Shown here: positions 8,994 to 20,681 of the stretch, piece by piece | How positions within the stretch are numbered: the first letter of the stretch is position 1 | Layout: each line of letters opens with the position of its first letter | Assembly: GCF_000422985.1 (NCBI RefSeq) | Contig: NZ_AUHC01000001.1 | Location: 62,001 to 126,000 of the forward strand | Length of the DNA: 64,000 bases | Origin: Erythrobacter cryptus DSM 12079 | Lineage (GTDB): Bacteria; Pseudomonadota; Alphaproteobacteria; Sphingomonadales; Sphingomonadaceae | Direction of reading: 5' to 3' | The notes under the pieces: generated by a model | What the model was told of the DNA's origin: nothing | What the model saw: only the letters and a program-made list of their open reading frames with translations | The model's database searches: none | Made by a program: the position numbers and the translations under genes

Positions 8994-10861
8994 TGCCAAA
9001 CCCCGCGCTGCCGGCCCGGGAAGCCTACCGGCCCGATATCCAGGGCCTGCGTGCCATCGCGGTGGTGGCGGTGCTGCTGTTCCACCTCGAGCTTGCCGCC
9101 TTTGGCGGCGGCTTTGTCGGGGTGGACGTGTTCTATGTGATCTCGGGCTACCTCATCGGCGGCATCGTGCTGCGCGATCACGAGGCCGGGCGCTTCACCT
9201 ATGCCGCCTTCCTTGCCCGCCGGGTGCGCCGGCTGGTGCCGGCGTTGCTGGTGGTGCTGGTGGCGAGCACGCTCGCCGCGGCATTGCTGCTGCTTCCGGC
9301 CGAGCTTGCCGCCTATGGCAAGAGCCTCATCGCCGCGCTGGTGTTTGCTGCCAACATCCATTTCCACCGCGGGCAGTTCGAATATGGCGAGAGCGGCGAT
9401 GTGCCGCTGCTGCACCTGTGGACCCTCGGGGTCGAATGGCAGTTCTACCTGCTGCTGCCGCTGCTGCTTCTCGGCCTGATGCGCTGGCGCAGGGTGGGGC
9501 TGTGGCTTGGGCTTGTGGGTGTGGCCCTGCTTTCGGCCGCGGCCTCGCTCGCCTTCCCGCAGGCGAGTTTCTACCTGCTGCCGGCGCGGGTCTGGGAGTT
9601 TGTCGCCGGGGTGCTGTGCGTCATTACCCCGCTGCCGGGCCTGCGCTTTCGGGCCTTGCGCGAGGCCCTGGCGCTTGCCGGTCTGGGGCTGATCGCGGCG
9701 GCGGTGGGCCTCTTTGACACCGCCGATCCCTTTCCCGGCTGGCGCGCGCTGGTCCCTTGCGCGGGCGCGGCGGCGATCATCCTTGCCGGGCGGGCCGGGC
9801 CGACGCTGGTGGGCCGGGCGCTGTCCCTGCCGCTAGCCACCTATCTCGGACGCATCTCCTATGCGCTTTACCTGTGGCACTGGCCGGTGATCGTGTTCCT
9901 GGTGCTGGGCCTGCCGGCACCGCGGCTCGATGCGCCGCTGCAGGTCGCAGCGAGCCTGATCGCGCTGGGGCTGGCAGCGCTCACCACCCACTTCGTCGAG
10001 GAACCGGCGCGGCGGCCGGGCCTGCCCTTCCGCCGCCTCGCGCTTTATTGCGGCGGGGCGGCGCTGGCGCTGGGGCTGGCGGGCGCAAGCATGATTGCAA
10101 GCGGCGGCTGGCCCGGGCGCTTCGATGCGCGCGTGCGCGCGCTGGCGGGCGCGCTCGACTATCCGATCGATCCGGTCTTCCGTTCGGGCCAGTGCTTCAT
10201 CCACCACCGCAGCCAGCGGCTCGACGAGGCCGCCTGCCTGCTCCCCAGCGATGGCCGCCGCCAGGTGCTGGTGCTGGGGGACAGCCACGCGGCGATGCTG
10301 GTGCCGGGCCTCAAGGCCGCCTTTCCGGATAGCGCGATAAGCCAGATCACCGCCGGCGGCTGCCGTCCGGTGACGGGCGCCAGGGCCGAGCGCTATTTCT
10401 TCTGCCACCGCCTGATCGACGAGGCCTATGCCCGCCGCATCGGGCCTGGGCGCTATGATCTGGTGGTGCTGGCGGGCTATTGGGAGGAAGGCGATCTAAG
10501 CGCGCTCGATGCCAGCCTCGCGCGCCTTGCCGAGCGCGGGCAGAAGGCGCTGGTGGTGGGGCCTTTCCCGGCCTTCGAGAAGTTCGTGCCGCGCCTGCTC
10601 GCGCTCGGCGCGGCGCGCGGCGATCCGCGCCTGCCCGATGGCTTCCTGAAACCCGATCGGCGCGCGCTCGATCAAGCGATGGCAAGGATCGCCCGGCGCC
10701 GCGGGGCGGCCTATTTCTCGCCGCTCGATGCGCTGTGCGCGCCGCATTGCCGCTATCTTGGAACGAGCGGCTATCCGCTCATCATCGATGATGCCCACCT
10801 CACCGCCGAGGGCAGCCGGATCGTCGCCGAGGCGATCCGCGCCGCGGGCGTGATGAAGTGA
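8993..10861 (+). CDS. Acyltransferase 3 / SGNH-fold O-acetyltransferase, membrane protein
   Basis: A 622-residue OafA/OatA-type protein. The first ~370 residues form a multi-helix acyltransferase-3 domain starting YRPDIQGLRAIAVVAVLLFHLE, with VDVFYVISGYLI and the catalytic-type RRVRRLVPAL. The C-terminal ~220 residues form an SGNH hydrolase-like domain with GDSHAAML near residue 430 and DDAHLTAEG near the end, the expected Asp/His pair. Such proteins move acetyl groups from the cytoplasm onto surface polysaccharide or peptidoglycan. ATG overlaps the serB stop (TGATG), which suggests translational coupling. The acceptor glycan is unknown; no polysaccharide cluster is nearby. Confidence 0.88.
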   Translation: MPNPALPAREAYRPDIQGLRAIAVVAVLLFHLELAAFGGGFVGVDVFYVISGYLIGGIVLRDHEAGRFTYAAFLARRVRRLVPALLVVLVASTLAAALLLLPAELAAYGKSLIAALVFAANIHFHRGQFEYGESGDVPLLHLWTLGVEWQFYLLLPLLLLGLMRWRRVGLWLGLVGVALLSAAASLAFPQASFYLLPARVWEFVAGVLCVITPLPGLRFRALREALALAGLGLIAAAVGLFDTADPFPGWRALVPCAGAAAIILAGRAGPTLVGRALSLPLATYLGRISYALYLWHWPVIVFLVLGLPAPRLDAPLQVAASLIALGLAALTTHFVEEPARRPGLPFRRLALYCGGAALALGLAGASMIASGGWPGRFDARVRALAGALDYPIDPVFRSGQCFIHHRSQRLDEAACLLPSDGRRQVLVLGDSHAAMLVPGLKAAFPDSAISQITAGGCRPVTGARAERYFFCHRLIDEAYARRIGPGRYDLVVLAGYWEEGDLSALDASLARLAERGQKALVVGPFPAFEKFVPRLLALGAARGDPRLPDGFLKPDRRALDQAMARIARRRGAAYFSPLDALCAPHCRYLGTSGYPLIIDDAHLTAEGSRIVAEAIRAAGVMK

Positions 10862-10984
10862 TCGCTCGCGGCGGCAGAGGCGCGCTGGCGGGGATTGCGA
10901 CGGGCGCGCCGATGATCTATTTACACTCTTGTTAATATCCCTGCCGATAAGCTTGGCGCACGGGAATCGCAGGCGAGAATGGAC

Positions 10985-11824
10985 ATGAGCACAACGAGAG
11001 GTGACTACACGCAGAAATTTGCCGCTGACGGCACGGTGCTGCTCCATCCCGAGCGGCCCCCGGCGCGCTATCGCCCGTTTCGCGCCATCAACAATTTCCG
11101 CAAGCTCATCAAGGACAAGGAGAACACCGCGCTGGTGTTCAAGATCTTCGAATCGCTCCCTTCGCGCGATTTTCTCCCGCGGGTGGAGCGCCTTGCCCTG
11201 TCGGAGAAGGGTGAGGAGCTGCGCGCGAAGGAGCCTTTCCTGCCCGAAATCCTCGATGATCACGCCGCGCTGCGCCGCACCCCCAAGGGCAGCCTTGCCC
11301 ATGCCTACTGTGATTTCATGGAGGCTGAAGGGCTTTCGGCGGCTGGCCTCGTGGCCGAATATGAGCGCGCCGGGCGTCCGCGCTATCCCGATCTTGTCGA
11401 ATGGTTCATCAACCGCTCGCGCGACACCCACGATCTGTTCCACGTGCTCACCGGCTATGGCCGCGATGCGCTGGGCGAACAATGCGTGCTGCTGTTCACC
11501 CATGGCCAGGCGCCGAGCCAGGGGCACCTCTTGATCGGTTATGCCGGGGCGGCCAATATCCGCAAGAAGGTGCAGGGCAGCAAGGCGCCGGTGTTCGGCG
11601 CGGTGCGCGAGGCCCATCGCACCGGCAAGGGCGCCCCGCCGCTGATCGAGCAATCGATCCGCGATCTGTTGCCGCGCCCGATCGAGGAGGTGCGCGCCGC
11701 GCTGCGCATCCCCGAGCCGCGGCTCTATCGCGAATGCCACCGCATCTGGCGGGCCGAGGGGATCGATCCCTATGACCTGCTCGCCGCGCGCCAGCCGGCC
11801 GCGCCGGAACTGCTGGCCGTCTGA
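10985..11824 (+). CDS. COQ4-family protein, copy 1
   Basis: 279 residues of the COQ4 family, which in eukaryotes organises ubiquinone synthesis. The family metal motif is present as HDLFHVLTGYGRDALGE (H-D-x2-H-x11-E) near residue 144. An upstream ATG at 10979 is in frame, but AGGCGAG at 10971-10977 sits 7 bases before 10985 and favours the later start. Identity to the next gene is clear across the whole length, so this is a tandem duplication. Whether bacterial members act in quinone synthesis is not established by the sequence; no ubi gene is adjacent. Confidence 0.85.
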   Translation: MSTTRGDYTQKFAADGTVLLHPERPPARYRPFRAINNFRKLIKDKENTALVFKIFESLPSRDFLPRVERLALSEKGEELRAKEPFLPEILDDHAALRRTPKGSLAHAYCDFMEAEGLSAAGLVAEYERAGRPRYPDLVEWFINRSRDTHDLFHVLTGYGRDALGEQCVLLFTHGQAPSQGHLLIGYAGAANIRKKVQGSKAPVFGAVREAHRTGKGAPPLIEQSIRDLLPRPIEEVRAALRIPEPRLYRECHRIWRAEGIDPYDLLAARQPAAPELLAV

Positions 11825-11837
11825 GGGAACACGCGCC

Positions 11838-12635
11838 ATGGCCGTGACCGATCTGCCGCTGGTTGCCCCCGAACGCCGGATCTCGCGCATCCGCCCGCTC
11901 AAGGCGCTGCATCACTTCGGCAAGCTGGTCGAAAACAAGGAGGACACCGAGCAGGTCTTCCACATCATCGAGGCGACCAAGGGCAAGGCCAGCCACCGCA
12001 TTGCCTGGGATTTCCTGCGCTCGCCCGAGGGCCGGCGGATGATGGCCGAGGATTGCGATCTGCCGGCGATGCTCGATGATCACGCGCGCTGGGCCGATTG
12101 CGGGCCCAATACGGTTGCGGCGCATTACATCGCCTTCATGAAGCGCGAAGGCCTCTCGGCAGCGGGCCTGGTGGCCGAAAGCCACAAGTGGGCGCCGCCC
12201 GAAAGCCTGCCGAAAGACCAGACCCAGTGGTATTTCGATCGCCTGCGCGACACCCACGATCTGTTCCACGTGCTCACCGGCTATGGCCGTGACGCACTGG
12301 GCGAGGCCTGCTTGCTCGGCTTCACCTACGAGCAGAACCTGAACAAGGGCCTGTTGTTCATCGCCTATGCCGGCGCGCGGCAGATCAAGAAGGTGACCGG
12401 CACCAAGGCCCCGCTCTATGCCGCGATCAAGGAAGGCCGGCGGTTGGGTCGCGCCGCCAGGCGCATTGCGCACCAGGACATTGCCGCCCTGATGCGCGAG
12501 GATATCGAGGCTGCCCGCGCCCGGCTCGGGATCGGCAAGCCGGAGATCTACCACCAGTGCCTTGCCATCCTCGAGGGCGAGGGCAAGGCGCGCGAGCAAC
12601 TGACCTTGGGCGGGGCGGGGGCGCAGGCGGCCTGA
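11838..12635 (+). CDS. COQ4-family protein, copy 2
   Basis: 265 residues, second of two adjacent COQ4-family genes, 13 bases after the first. It keeps the H-D-x2-H-x11-E metal motif (DTHDLFHVLTGYGRDALGE near residue 137) and the region REGLSAAGLVAES that aligns to EAEGLSAAGLVAEY in copy 1. The start ATGGCCGTGACC was chosen over an in-frame ATG that overlaps copy 1. A 45-nt block covering the metal motif is identical in both genes although the proteins otherwise differ widely. The last codons run convergently up to purL. Confidence 0.86.
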   Translation: MAVTDLPLVAPERRISRIRPLKALHHFGKLVENKEDTEQVFHIIEATKGKASHRIAWDFLRSPEGRRMMAEDCDLPAMLDDHARWADCGPNTVAAHYIAFMKREGLSAAGLVAESHKWAPPESLPKDQTQWYFDRLRDTHDLFHVLTGYGRDALGEACLLGFTYEQNLNKGLLFIAYAGARQIKKVTGTKAPLYAAIKEGRRLGRAARRIAHQDIAALMREDIEAARARLGIGKPEIYHQCLAILEGEGKAREQLTLGGAGAQAA

Positions 12636-12642
12636 GGCGCGC

Positions 12643-14883
<2,241 letters not shown>

Positions 14884-14915
14884 GAAAGGCGTGCTCCTTG
14901 CGCGCGCCCCCTAGA

Positions 14916-15590
14916 TCACCGCGCCGACAAGGCCAAGCCGCCGCGTTGGCGCGGCCAGCGATTCTTGCCCACCCAGGCGGCAAGCGCGCTCAGCACGGCA
15001 AAGGCAAGGAGCGCCTGGAGATAGAGCAATGCCCCGGCTTCGGCCGGGTGGGGCGCAAACCAGTTGACCAGCTGAAACAGCAGCATCACCCCGGCCAGCA
15101 CCAGCGGCGGCCCGGCCGGGCCGCGGGTGCGCTTGAGATAGTGGCCAAGCGCGAGCGCGGTGAGGGCGAGTTCGAGCGGCATCGCCGCCCATGGATGGTT
15201 CCACAGGCCAAGGCCAAGCTTCGGCGGCGCGCCGGCGAGCGTCAGATCGGGCACATGAACGATGAAGTCGAGCAGCCAGTGCGAGGCCACCACCAGCCCG
15301 GCGAGCAGCCCGGCAAGCCAGCTGCGCTGGTGCAGCGCCACCACCAGCAGGAACGCTGCCGCCCATATCGCCGTGCCGGCAAGGCTGTGGGTATAGGGCA
15401 TGTGATAAAGATCGAAGGGCACCATCACGCTTGCCCCGGGGTCGATCCGCATCCTTTCAACCCCGATCAGCGCGAGCGTGAAGAAGCCCCAATCGACCAG
15501 CTGTGCCGCCACGAACATGGTGCCCAGGCGCGGCCGCTCGGGGATCGCGGCGGCGGCGATGAAGGCCGGGGCGAAGTGGCCGATGAACAT
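14916..15590 (-). CDS. DUF457/YdjM-like membrane protein
   Basis: 224 residues with about six to seven membrane segments. MFIGHFAPAFIAAAA near the start, MPYTHSLAGTAIW and SHWLLDFIVHVPDL in the middle carry spaced histidines and an aspartate in the pattern of the YdjM/LexA-regulated metal-dependent hydrolase-like membrane family. The ATG chosen begins 1 base after the DUF2177 gene ends on the same strand; a 9-codon upstream extension would overlap that gene. Function unknown. Both genes form a small operon that ends 32 bases before purL starts. Confidence 0.6.
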   Translation of the reverse strand: MFIGHFAPAFIAAAAIPERPRLGTMFVAAQLVDWGFFTLALIGVERMRIDPGASVMVPFDLYHMPYTHSLAGTAIWAAAFLLVVALHQRSWLAGLLAGLVVASHWLLDFIVHVPDLTLAGAPPKLGLGLWNHPWAAMPLELALTALALGHYLKRTRGPAGPPLVLAGVMLLFQLVNWFAPHPAEAGALLYLQALLAFAVLSALAAWVGKNRWPRQRGGLALSAR

Positions 15591-15591
15591 C

Positions 15592-16011
15592 TCACGCCGC
15601 GGGCGCTGCCGGGGCAAGGCGCAGCACCGCCCAGGTCGCCGCGGTGCTCGCCGCGCCGGTGACGAAGGCGCCCCAGAGGATATCGAGCACGCTCACATGG
15701 GTGGCCCACACCTTCATCACCGCCTGCGAGGTGAGGTCGAAGGTGGCATAGCACAGGGCGCCCAGGAGAATGCCGTTGAGCATCGCCGCCTGGAGCGTGC
15801 CCGCCTCGATCCCGGGGCGCACCGCAAACCAGCAGATCCCGGCGATGTAGATGAGATAGAAGGCCGCCGCCGCGCCGAAATTGACCTCGCTCGCCATGAT
15901 CTCCCCGATCACCGGCTTGTAGAGATTGACCGAGGCCCAGCGCAGCCACAGCGCATCGAGCGCGAGAAAGGAGGCGGCGGCAACGCCATAGGCGATGATC
16001 CATTTGAGCAT
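15592..16011 (-). CDS. DUF2177 family membrane protein
   Basis: 139 residues with four predicted membrane segments. It begins MLKWIIAYGVAAASFLALDALWL and contains FGAAAAFYLIYIAGICWFAVRP, GALCYATFDLTSQAVMKVW and SVLDILWGAFVTG, all recognisable DUF2177 signatures (LDALWL, YATYDLT, W-G). An in-frame extension of 36 codons upstream has no membrane or family character. Function is unknown across the family. It is the first gene of a two-gene unit with the DUF457-like gene, divergent from xseB. Confidence 0.82.
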   Translation of the reverse strand: MLKWIIAYGVAAASFLALDALWLRWASVNLYKPVIGEIMASEVNFGAAAAFYLIYIAGICWFAVRPGIEAGTLQAAMLNGILLGALCYATFDLTSQAVMKVWATHVSVLDILWGAFVTGAASTAATWAVLRLAPAAPAA

Positions 16012-16097
16012 GGCGGGTGCTGGTTCCCCAAATCGGTGGCTGGCTTTGTCACCGCCAGCCTTGACCGCACCGCTGCGCCCCGTCAATGCTCCGCGCC

Positions 16098-16367
16098 ATG
16101 GACGAGGGCACCCCAGCACCGGCCGATGCGCCGGAGATCGCGCAGATGAGCTTTGAAGAGGCGCTCGCCGCGCTCGAGCGGATCGTGCAGCAGCTCGAAC
16201 GCGGGGACGTGCCGCTCGACCAGTCGATCAGCCTCTATGAACGCGGCGAGGCGCTGCGCGCGGCCTGCCAGCAGCGGCTCGATGCCGCCCAGGCGCGGAT
16301 CGAGCGGATCGTCACCGCCGCCGATGGCCGCGCCGCTGCCACCCTCCCCTTCGACGCGGAAAGCTAG
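16098..16367 (+). CDS. xseB: Exodeoxyribonuclease VII small subunit
   Basis: 89 residues; the small subunit bundles around XseA in the single-strand exonuclease VII. The core MSFEEALAALERIVQQLERGDVPLDQSISLYERGEAL is diagnostic. The start is uncertain: ATGs at 16086, 16098 and 16146 are in frame and none has a strong Shine-Dalgarno. The middle one was used. It precedes ispA by 3 bases, a pairing common in bacteria. Confidence 0.92.
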   Translation: MDEGTPAPADAPEIAQMSFEEALAALERIVQQLERGDVPLDQSISLYERGEALRAACQQRLDAAQARIERIVTAADGRAAATLPFDAES

Positions 16368-16370
16368 GCG

Positions 16371-17285
16371 ATGGAGCTGGTCCAGGCCGGGAGCGACGTG
16401 CTCGCCGAGGCGATCGGCCGGGTGCAGGCGGAGATCGATTCGCTTTTCGATGCCCTCTTGCCCGTTCCCCAAGACACCAGCGCGCGGCTGGTCGAGGCGA
16501 TGCGCTATGCCGCGATCGGCGGGGGTAAGCGGGTGCGCCCGCTCTTGGTGGTGAGCACCGCCAGCCTTTTCGGCGTGGCCCGCAACGCGGCGCTGCGCGC
16601 GGGCGCGGCGATCGAGGCGATCCATGTCTATTCGCTGATCCACGATGATCTGCCGTGCATGGACAATGACGATCTGCGCCACGGCAAGCCCACCGTGCAC
16701 CGTGCTTTCGACGAGGCGACCGCGGTCCTCGCCGGCGATGCGCTCCACGCGCTCGCCTTCGAGATCCTCGCCGAGGATGCCACCAGCGAGGATCCTTTCA
16801 CCCGCTCCGAACTGATCCTCACGCTCGGCCAGGCCAGCGGGATGAACGGCATGGCCGGGGGGCAGATGATGGACATGGTCGCCGATGAGGAGGGCATCAC
16901 CTATGATCTGCCCGCGATCACCCGGCTGCAACAGTTGAAGACCGGGGCGCTGCTCGCCGCGGCGGTGGAGATGGGGGCGATCCTCGGCAAGGTGCCCCCG
17001 CCGGGGCGTGCGCATTTGCGCGCCTATGCCCGCGACATCGGCCTTGCCTTCCAGATCGCCGATGATCTGCTCGATGTCGAGGGCGATGCCGAAAAGGCGG
17101 GCAAGGCGCTGCGCAAGGATGCCGGGCAGGGCAAGCAGACCTTCGTCACCCTGCTCGGGGCCGAGCGGGCGCGCGAACAGGCCCGGGCGCTGGTCGATCA
17201 GGCGGTGCTGCGCCTCGCCTCCTATGGCAGCGAGGCCGATGTGCTGCGCGCGCTCGCCCGCTACATCGTCGAACGCGATCACTAG
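16371..17285 (+). CDS. ispA: Farnesyl diphosphate synthase (short-chain polyprenyl synthase)
   Basis: 304 residues. Condenses IPP with DMAPP and GPP to make farnesyl diphosphate for quinones, carotenoids and hopanoids. GGGKRVRPLL is followed by the first Asp-rich motif DDLPCMDNDDLRHGKP near residue 88 and the second, FQIADDLLDVEGD, near 226. The residues upstream of the first motif (IHVYSLIHDD) fit a C15-producing enzyme. Translationally coupled to xseB. Confidence 0.95.
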   Translation: MELVQAGSDVLAEAIGRVQAEIDSLFDALLPVPQDTSARLVEAMRYAAIGGGKRVRPLLVVSTASLFGVARNAALRAGAAIEAIHVYSLIHDDLPCMDNDDLRHGKPTVHRAFDEATAVLAGDALHALAFEILAEDATSEDPFTRSELILTLGQASGMNGMAGGQMMDMVADEEGITYDLPAITRLQQLKTGALLAAAVEMGAILGKVPPPGRAHLRAYARDIGLAFQIADDLLDVEGDAEKAGKALRKDAGQGKQTFVTLLGAERAREQARALVDQAVLRLASYGSEADVLRALARYIVERDH

Positions 17286-17320
17286 GGGCCGGCACAGGCC
17301 GCCGAGGAGAGGACAGGATC

Positions 17321-17833
17321 ATGACACGCCGCGTCGGGATCTATCCCGGAACCTTCGATCCCATCACGCTGGGCCATGCCGATATCATCCGGCGCGGCGC
17401 CAAGCTGGTCGATCACCTCATCATCGGGGTGACCACCAATCCATCGAAGGATCCGATGTTCTCCACCGAGGAGCGCTTGCGCATGGTCACGCGCGAGGTG
17501 GCAGCGCTGGGCCTTGGCAATGTCGAGGTGGTCGGCTTCAATGCGCTGCTCGTCAAGTTCGCGCAGAAGCAGGGGGCAAGCGTAATCATCCGCGGGCTGC
17601 GCGCGGTGGCCGACTTTGAATATGAATACCAGATGGCGGGCATGAACCAGCAGCTCGACGAGCGAATCGAGACGGTGTTCCTGATGGCCGATGTCTCGCT
17701 CCAGCCGATCGCTTCCAAGCTGGTCAAGGAGATCGCGCTCTATGGCGGCGATATTGCGCCTTTCGTCAGCCCGCAGGTGTGCGCCGAGGTCAATGGCCGG
17801 GTGCGCGAGAGGGGCCTCAGGGGCGATTACTAG
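17321..17833 (+). CDS. coaD: Phosphopantetheine adenylyltransferase
   Basis: 170 residues; adenylates 4'-phosphopantetheine in the penultimate step of coenzyme A synthesis. YPGTFDPITLGHADII at residues 8-23 holds the T/HxGH nucleotidyltransferase motif, IIRGLRAVADFEYEYQMAGMN is the substrate loop and IASKLVKEIA near residue 128 corresponds to the ISS-x-x-x-R/K signature. A Shine-Dalgarno AGGAGAGGA precedes the ATG. It lies 35 bases after ispA. Confidence 0.97.
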   Translation: MTRRVGIYPGTFDPITLGHADIIRRGAKLVDHLIIGVTTNPSKDPMFSTEERLRMVTREVAALGLGNVEVVGFNALLVKFAQKQGASVIIRGLRAVADFEYEYQMAGMNQQLDERIETVFLMADVSLQPIASKLVKEIALYGGDIAPFVSPQVCAEVNGRVRERGLRGDY

Positions 17834-17913
17834 GGGCCGGGGGCGCGGCGACGAACATTCATTGCAGTGTCAGCCCGCCGCGGGTAAGCCTCGCCGCCAA
17901 ACCGGATGAAACC

Positions 17914-18651
17914 ATGATCAAAGCCAAGCTTGCTCCTGCCCTTCTTGCTCTCGGCGCTGCGGCGCTGGTCTGTGCCGCTGGCCCGGCCGCAGCGCAAAAG
18001 CAGCGCGATGACACCCCGCCCGTGGCCTTTGGCGAAAACGCCACCAAGGCTGACAAGGACGAGGCCCCCGCCCCGATGCGCACCTATGCGCCGGTCAATT
18101 TCGATCCGGCGGTCGATCCGGAAAATGTCTGGGTGCTCGATCTGTCGAACGGCCAGCGGGTCAAGATCCGCCTCATGCCCGATTGGGCGCCCAATCATGT
18201 CGAGCGGATCAAGACCCTGACCCGCATGGGCTTCTACAACGGGGTTCCCTTCCACCGCGTGATCGAGGGCTTCATGGCCCAGGGCGGCGATCCCAGCGGC
18301 ACCGGGCAGGGCGGCAGCCAGCTTCCCGATCTCAAGGCCGAGTTCAATCCCATGCCGCATGTGCGCGGCTCTGTCTCGATGGCCCGCGCCGCGGATGAGG
18401 ACAGCGCCAACAGCCAGTTCTTCATCGTCTTCTATCCGCGCTTCAGCCTCGACAAGCGCTACACCAATTTCGGCCGGGTGATCGAGAACATGGAAGGGGT
18501 GGACGCGATTGCCCGGGGCGAGCCGCCGGCCAACCCCACCTATATCCTCCAGGCCTCGCTGGGGAGCGACAACCTGCCGCCCCCGCCGCCCCCGGCAGCC
18601 GCGCAGGAGGGGCCGATCACCGCCGAAATGCTCAGCGCCCCGATGCGCTAG
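17914..18651 (+). CDS. Exported cyclophilin-type peptidyl-prolyl isomerase
   Basis: 245 residues. A Sec signal peptide ends at about residue 28 (GPAAAQ). The cyclophilin domain spans about 65-215 and has FYNGVPFHRVIEGFMAQGGDPSGTG, SVSMARAADEDSANSQFFI and FGRVIENMEGVDAI. The family catalytic Arg (FHRV) and SQFFI are present. A Pro-rich tail, PPPPPP, follows at about residue 222. It would help protein folding in the periplasm. The upstream in-frame extension overlaps coaD and was rejected because it would bury the signal peptide. Confidence 0.92.
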   Translation: MIKAKLAPALLALGAAALVCAAGPAAAQKQRDDTPPVAFGENATKADKDEAPAPMRTYAPVNFDPAVDPENVWVLDLSNGQRVKIRLMPDWAPNHVERIKTLTRMGFYNGVPFHRVIEGFMAQGGDPSGTGQGGSQLPDLKAEFNPMPHVRGSVSMARAADEDSANSQFFIVFYPRFSLDKRYTNFGRVIENMEGVDAIARGEPPANPTYILQASLGSDNLPPPPPPAAAQEGPITAEMLSAPMR

Positions 18652-18692
18652 GGGTTTGCGCCGCCCCGCAGGGCCGCTAGGGCGCGGGGGCG

Positions 18693-19730
18693 ATGAAGGT
18701 GGACCTGTTCGATTTCGACCTCCCGCAGGAGCTGATCGCGCTGCGCCCAGTGCGCCCGCGCGATGCGGCGCGGATGCTGGTGGTGCGCGGGGGCGATGCG
18801 CCTTTCGAGGATTGCGGCGTGCGCGATCTGCCGCGCCTGCTGGCCCCCGGCGATGTGCTGGTGTTCAACGACACGCGGGTGATCCCGGCCCAGCTCGAAG
18901 GCCGCCGGGCCGATGGCGCGGCGCGGATCGGGGCGACGCTGCACAAGCGGGTTGATCTGCGCCGCTGGCAGGCATTCCTGCGCAACGCCAGGCGGGTGAA
19001 GATCGGCGACCGGCTGATCTTTGGCGGTGGGGTGAGCGCGCGGGCCGAGGAGCGCCACGAGGATGGCTCGTTCACCTTGTTCTTCGAGGGGGACGAGCCG
19101 GTCGAGGTGCTGCTGACCCGCGCCGGCACCATGCCGCTACCGCCCTATATCGCCAGCAAACGCGGGGTCGATGCACAGGACCGCGAGGATTACCAGACCA
19201 TCTTCGCGCGCGAGGATGGCGCCGTTGCCGCCCCCACCGCCTCGCTCCATTTCACCCCACGCCTCATCGATGCGATCGATGCCGCCGGGATCGGCCGGGC
19301 GGTGCTCACGCTCCATGTCGGGGCGGGCACCTTCCTGCCGGTCAAGGCCGAGGATACCGATGACCACCGGATGCACGCCGAGTTCGGCCGCATCTCACAG
19401 GCCACGGCAGATCGGCTCAACGCCGCGCGGGCTGCCGGCGGGCGGATCATCGCGGTGGGCACCACCGTGCTGCGCCTGCTCGAAAGCGTGGTGGATGAGG
19501 CCGGGGTGATCCACCCCTTCGCCGGGGACACCGATATCTTCATCACCCCTGGCCACCGCTTCCGCGCCATCGATGGGCTGATGACCAATTTCCACCTGCC
19601 GCGCTCGACCCTGATGATGCTGGTGAGCGCGCTGATGGGGCGCGAGCGGATGCTGGCCGCCTATGCCCATGCCATTGCCCAGCGCTACCGCTTCTATTCC
19701 TATGGTGACTCCTCGCTGCTGCTGCCCTAA
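18693..19730 (+). CDS. queA: S-adenosylmethionine:tRNA ribosyltransferase-isomerase
   Basis: 345 residues. Transfers and isomerises the ribosyl part of SAM onto preQ1-modified tRNA to make epoxyqueuosine. [18 protein letters not shown] at the start, [16 protein letters not shown] near residue 50, MPLPPYIAS near 148, [17 protein letters not shown] near 180 and [14 protein letters not shown] near 205 are all canonical. tgt, the upstream enzyme of the same pathway, lies 2.5 kb further on the same strand. Confidence 0.97.
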   Translation: MKVDLFDFDLPQELIALRPVRPRDAARMLVVRGGDAPFEDCGVRDLPRLLAPGDVLVFNDTRVIPAQLEGRRADGAARIGATLHKRVDLRRWQAFLRNARRVKIGDRLIFGGGVSARAEERHEDGSFTLFFEGDEPVEVLLTRAGTMPLPPYIASKRGVDAQDREDYQTIFAREDGAVAAPTASLHFTPRLIDAIDAAGIGRAVLTLHVGAGTFLPVKAEDTDDHRMHAEFGRISQATADRLNAARAAGGRIIAVGTTVLRLLESVVDEAGVIHPFAGDTDIFITPGHRFRAIDGLMTNFHLPRSTLMMLVSALMGRERMLAAYAHAIAQRYRFYSYGDSSLLLP

Positions 19731-19733
19731 GCG

Positions 19734-20681
19734 GTGGCGGTGAGCGATCCGATCCTGTCCATCCGCGGCCTTGCCAAGACCTATCGCGGCGGCACCCGCG
19801 CGCTCGATGGGGTCGATCTCGACATCCGCCGGGGGGAGATCTTCGCGCTGCTCGGGCCCAATGGCGCGGGCAAGACCACGCTGATCGGCGCGGTTTGCGG
19901 GCTGGTGCGCCCGAGCGCGGGCAGCATCCACGCCTTCGGGCTTGACCTTGCGCGCGATTGGCGCGCGGCGCGGGCGCGCATCGGGCTGGTGCCGCAGGAA
20001 CTGGCCACCGACATGTTCGAGACCGTGTGGCGCGCGGTTTCCTATTCGCAAGGCCTGTTCGGCAGGCGCCGCGATCCCGAGCGGCTCGAGGCGATCCTCA
20101 AGGCGCTTTCTCTGTGGGACAAGAAGGACGCGCAGATCCGCGCGCTCTCGGGCGGGATGAAGCGCCGGGTGCTGATCGCCAAGGCGCTGGCGCACGAGCC
20201 TGACCTCCTGTTCCTCGACGAGCCCACTGCCGGGGTCGATGTGGAACTGCGCAAGGGCATGTGGGAACAGATCGCCGCGCTCAAGCAGCGCGGGGTGACG
20301 ATCATCCTGACAACCCATTACATCGAGGAGGCAGAGCTGATGGCCGACCGGGTCGGCATCATCCGCGGTGGGCGCATCCTGATGGTCGATGACAAGGAGG
20401 CGATGATGGAGCGGCTCGGCACCACCGAGGCGGTGATCGATCTGGCCGCGCCGCTCGCGGCGATGCCGGCGGCGCTCGGGCGCTTCCACCTAGAGCTTTC
20501 GCCCGATCGCACCCGGCTGGTCTATCGCGGCGGCACCGGCGCGGGCGGGGGTAGGGCCGAGGTCGCCCGGCTCACCCAGGCGCTGGTGCAGGCGGGCATC
20601 GCCTATGTCAGCCTCGATATCCGCGATTCCTCGCTCGAGGACATCTTCGTCGATCTGCTCGGGCGCGAGGAGGCGGCATGA
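19734..20681 (+). CDS. ABC transporter ATP-binding protein (YadG-like)
   Basis: 315 residues. Walker A GPNGAGKTT near residue 43, Q-loop VPQELATDMFE, signature LSGGMKRR near 138, Walker B LLFLDEPTAGVD near 160 and H-loop LTTHYIEEAE are in order. A C-terminal extension of about 95 residues follows the nucleotide-binding domain, as in ABC-2 drug or polymer exporters. It starts at a GTG 3 bases after queA and overlaps the permease start by 4 bases (ATGA), so the two form one exporter. Confidence 0.92.
   Translation: MAVSDPILSIRGLAKTYRGGTRALDGVDLDIRRGEIFALLGPNGAGKTTLIGAVCGLVRPSAGSIHAFGLDLARDWRAARARIGLVPQELATDMFETVWRAVSYSQGLFGRRRDPERLEAILKALSLWDKKDAQIRALSGGMKRRVLIAKALAHEPDLLFLDEPTAGVDVELRKGMWEQIAALKQRGVTIILTTHYIEEAELMADRVGIIRGGRILMVDDKEAMMERLGTTEAVIDLAAPLAAMPAALGRFHLELSPDRTRLVYRGGTGAGGGRAEVARLTQALVQAGIAYVSLDIRDSSLEDIFVDLLGREEAA

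Noticed and set aside
18652..18692. preQ1 riboswitch in front of queA
   Set aside because: Only 41 bases, GC-rich, with no recognisable preQ1 aptamer sequence.
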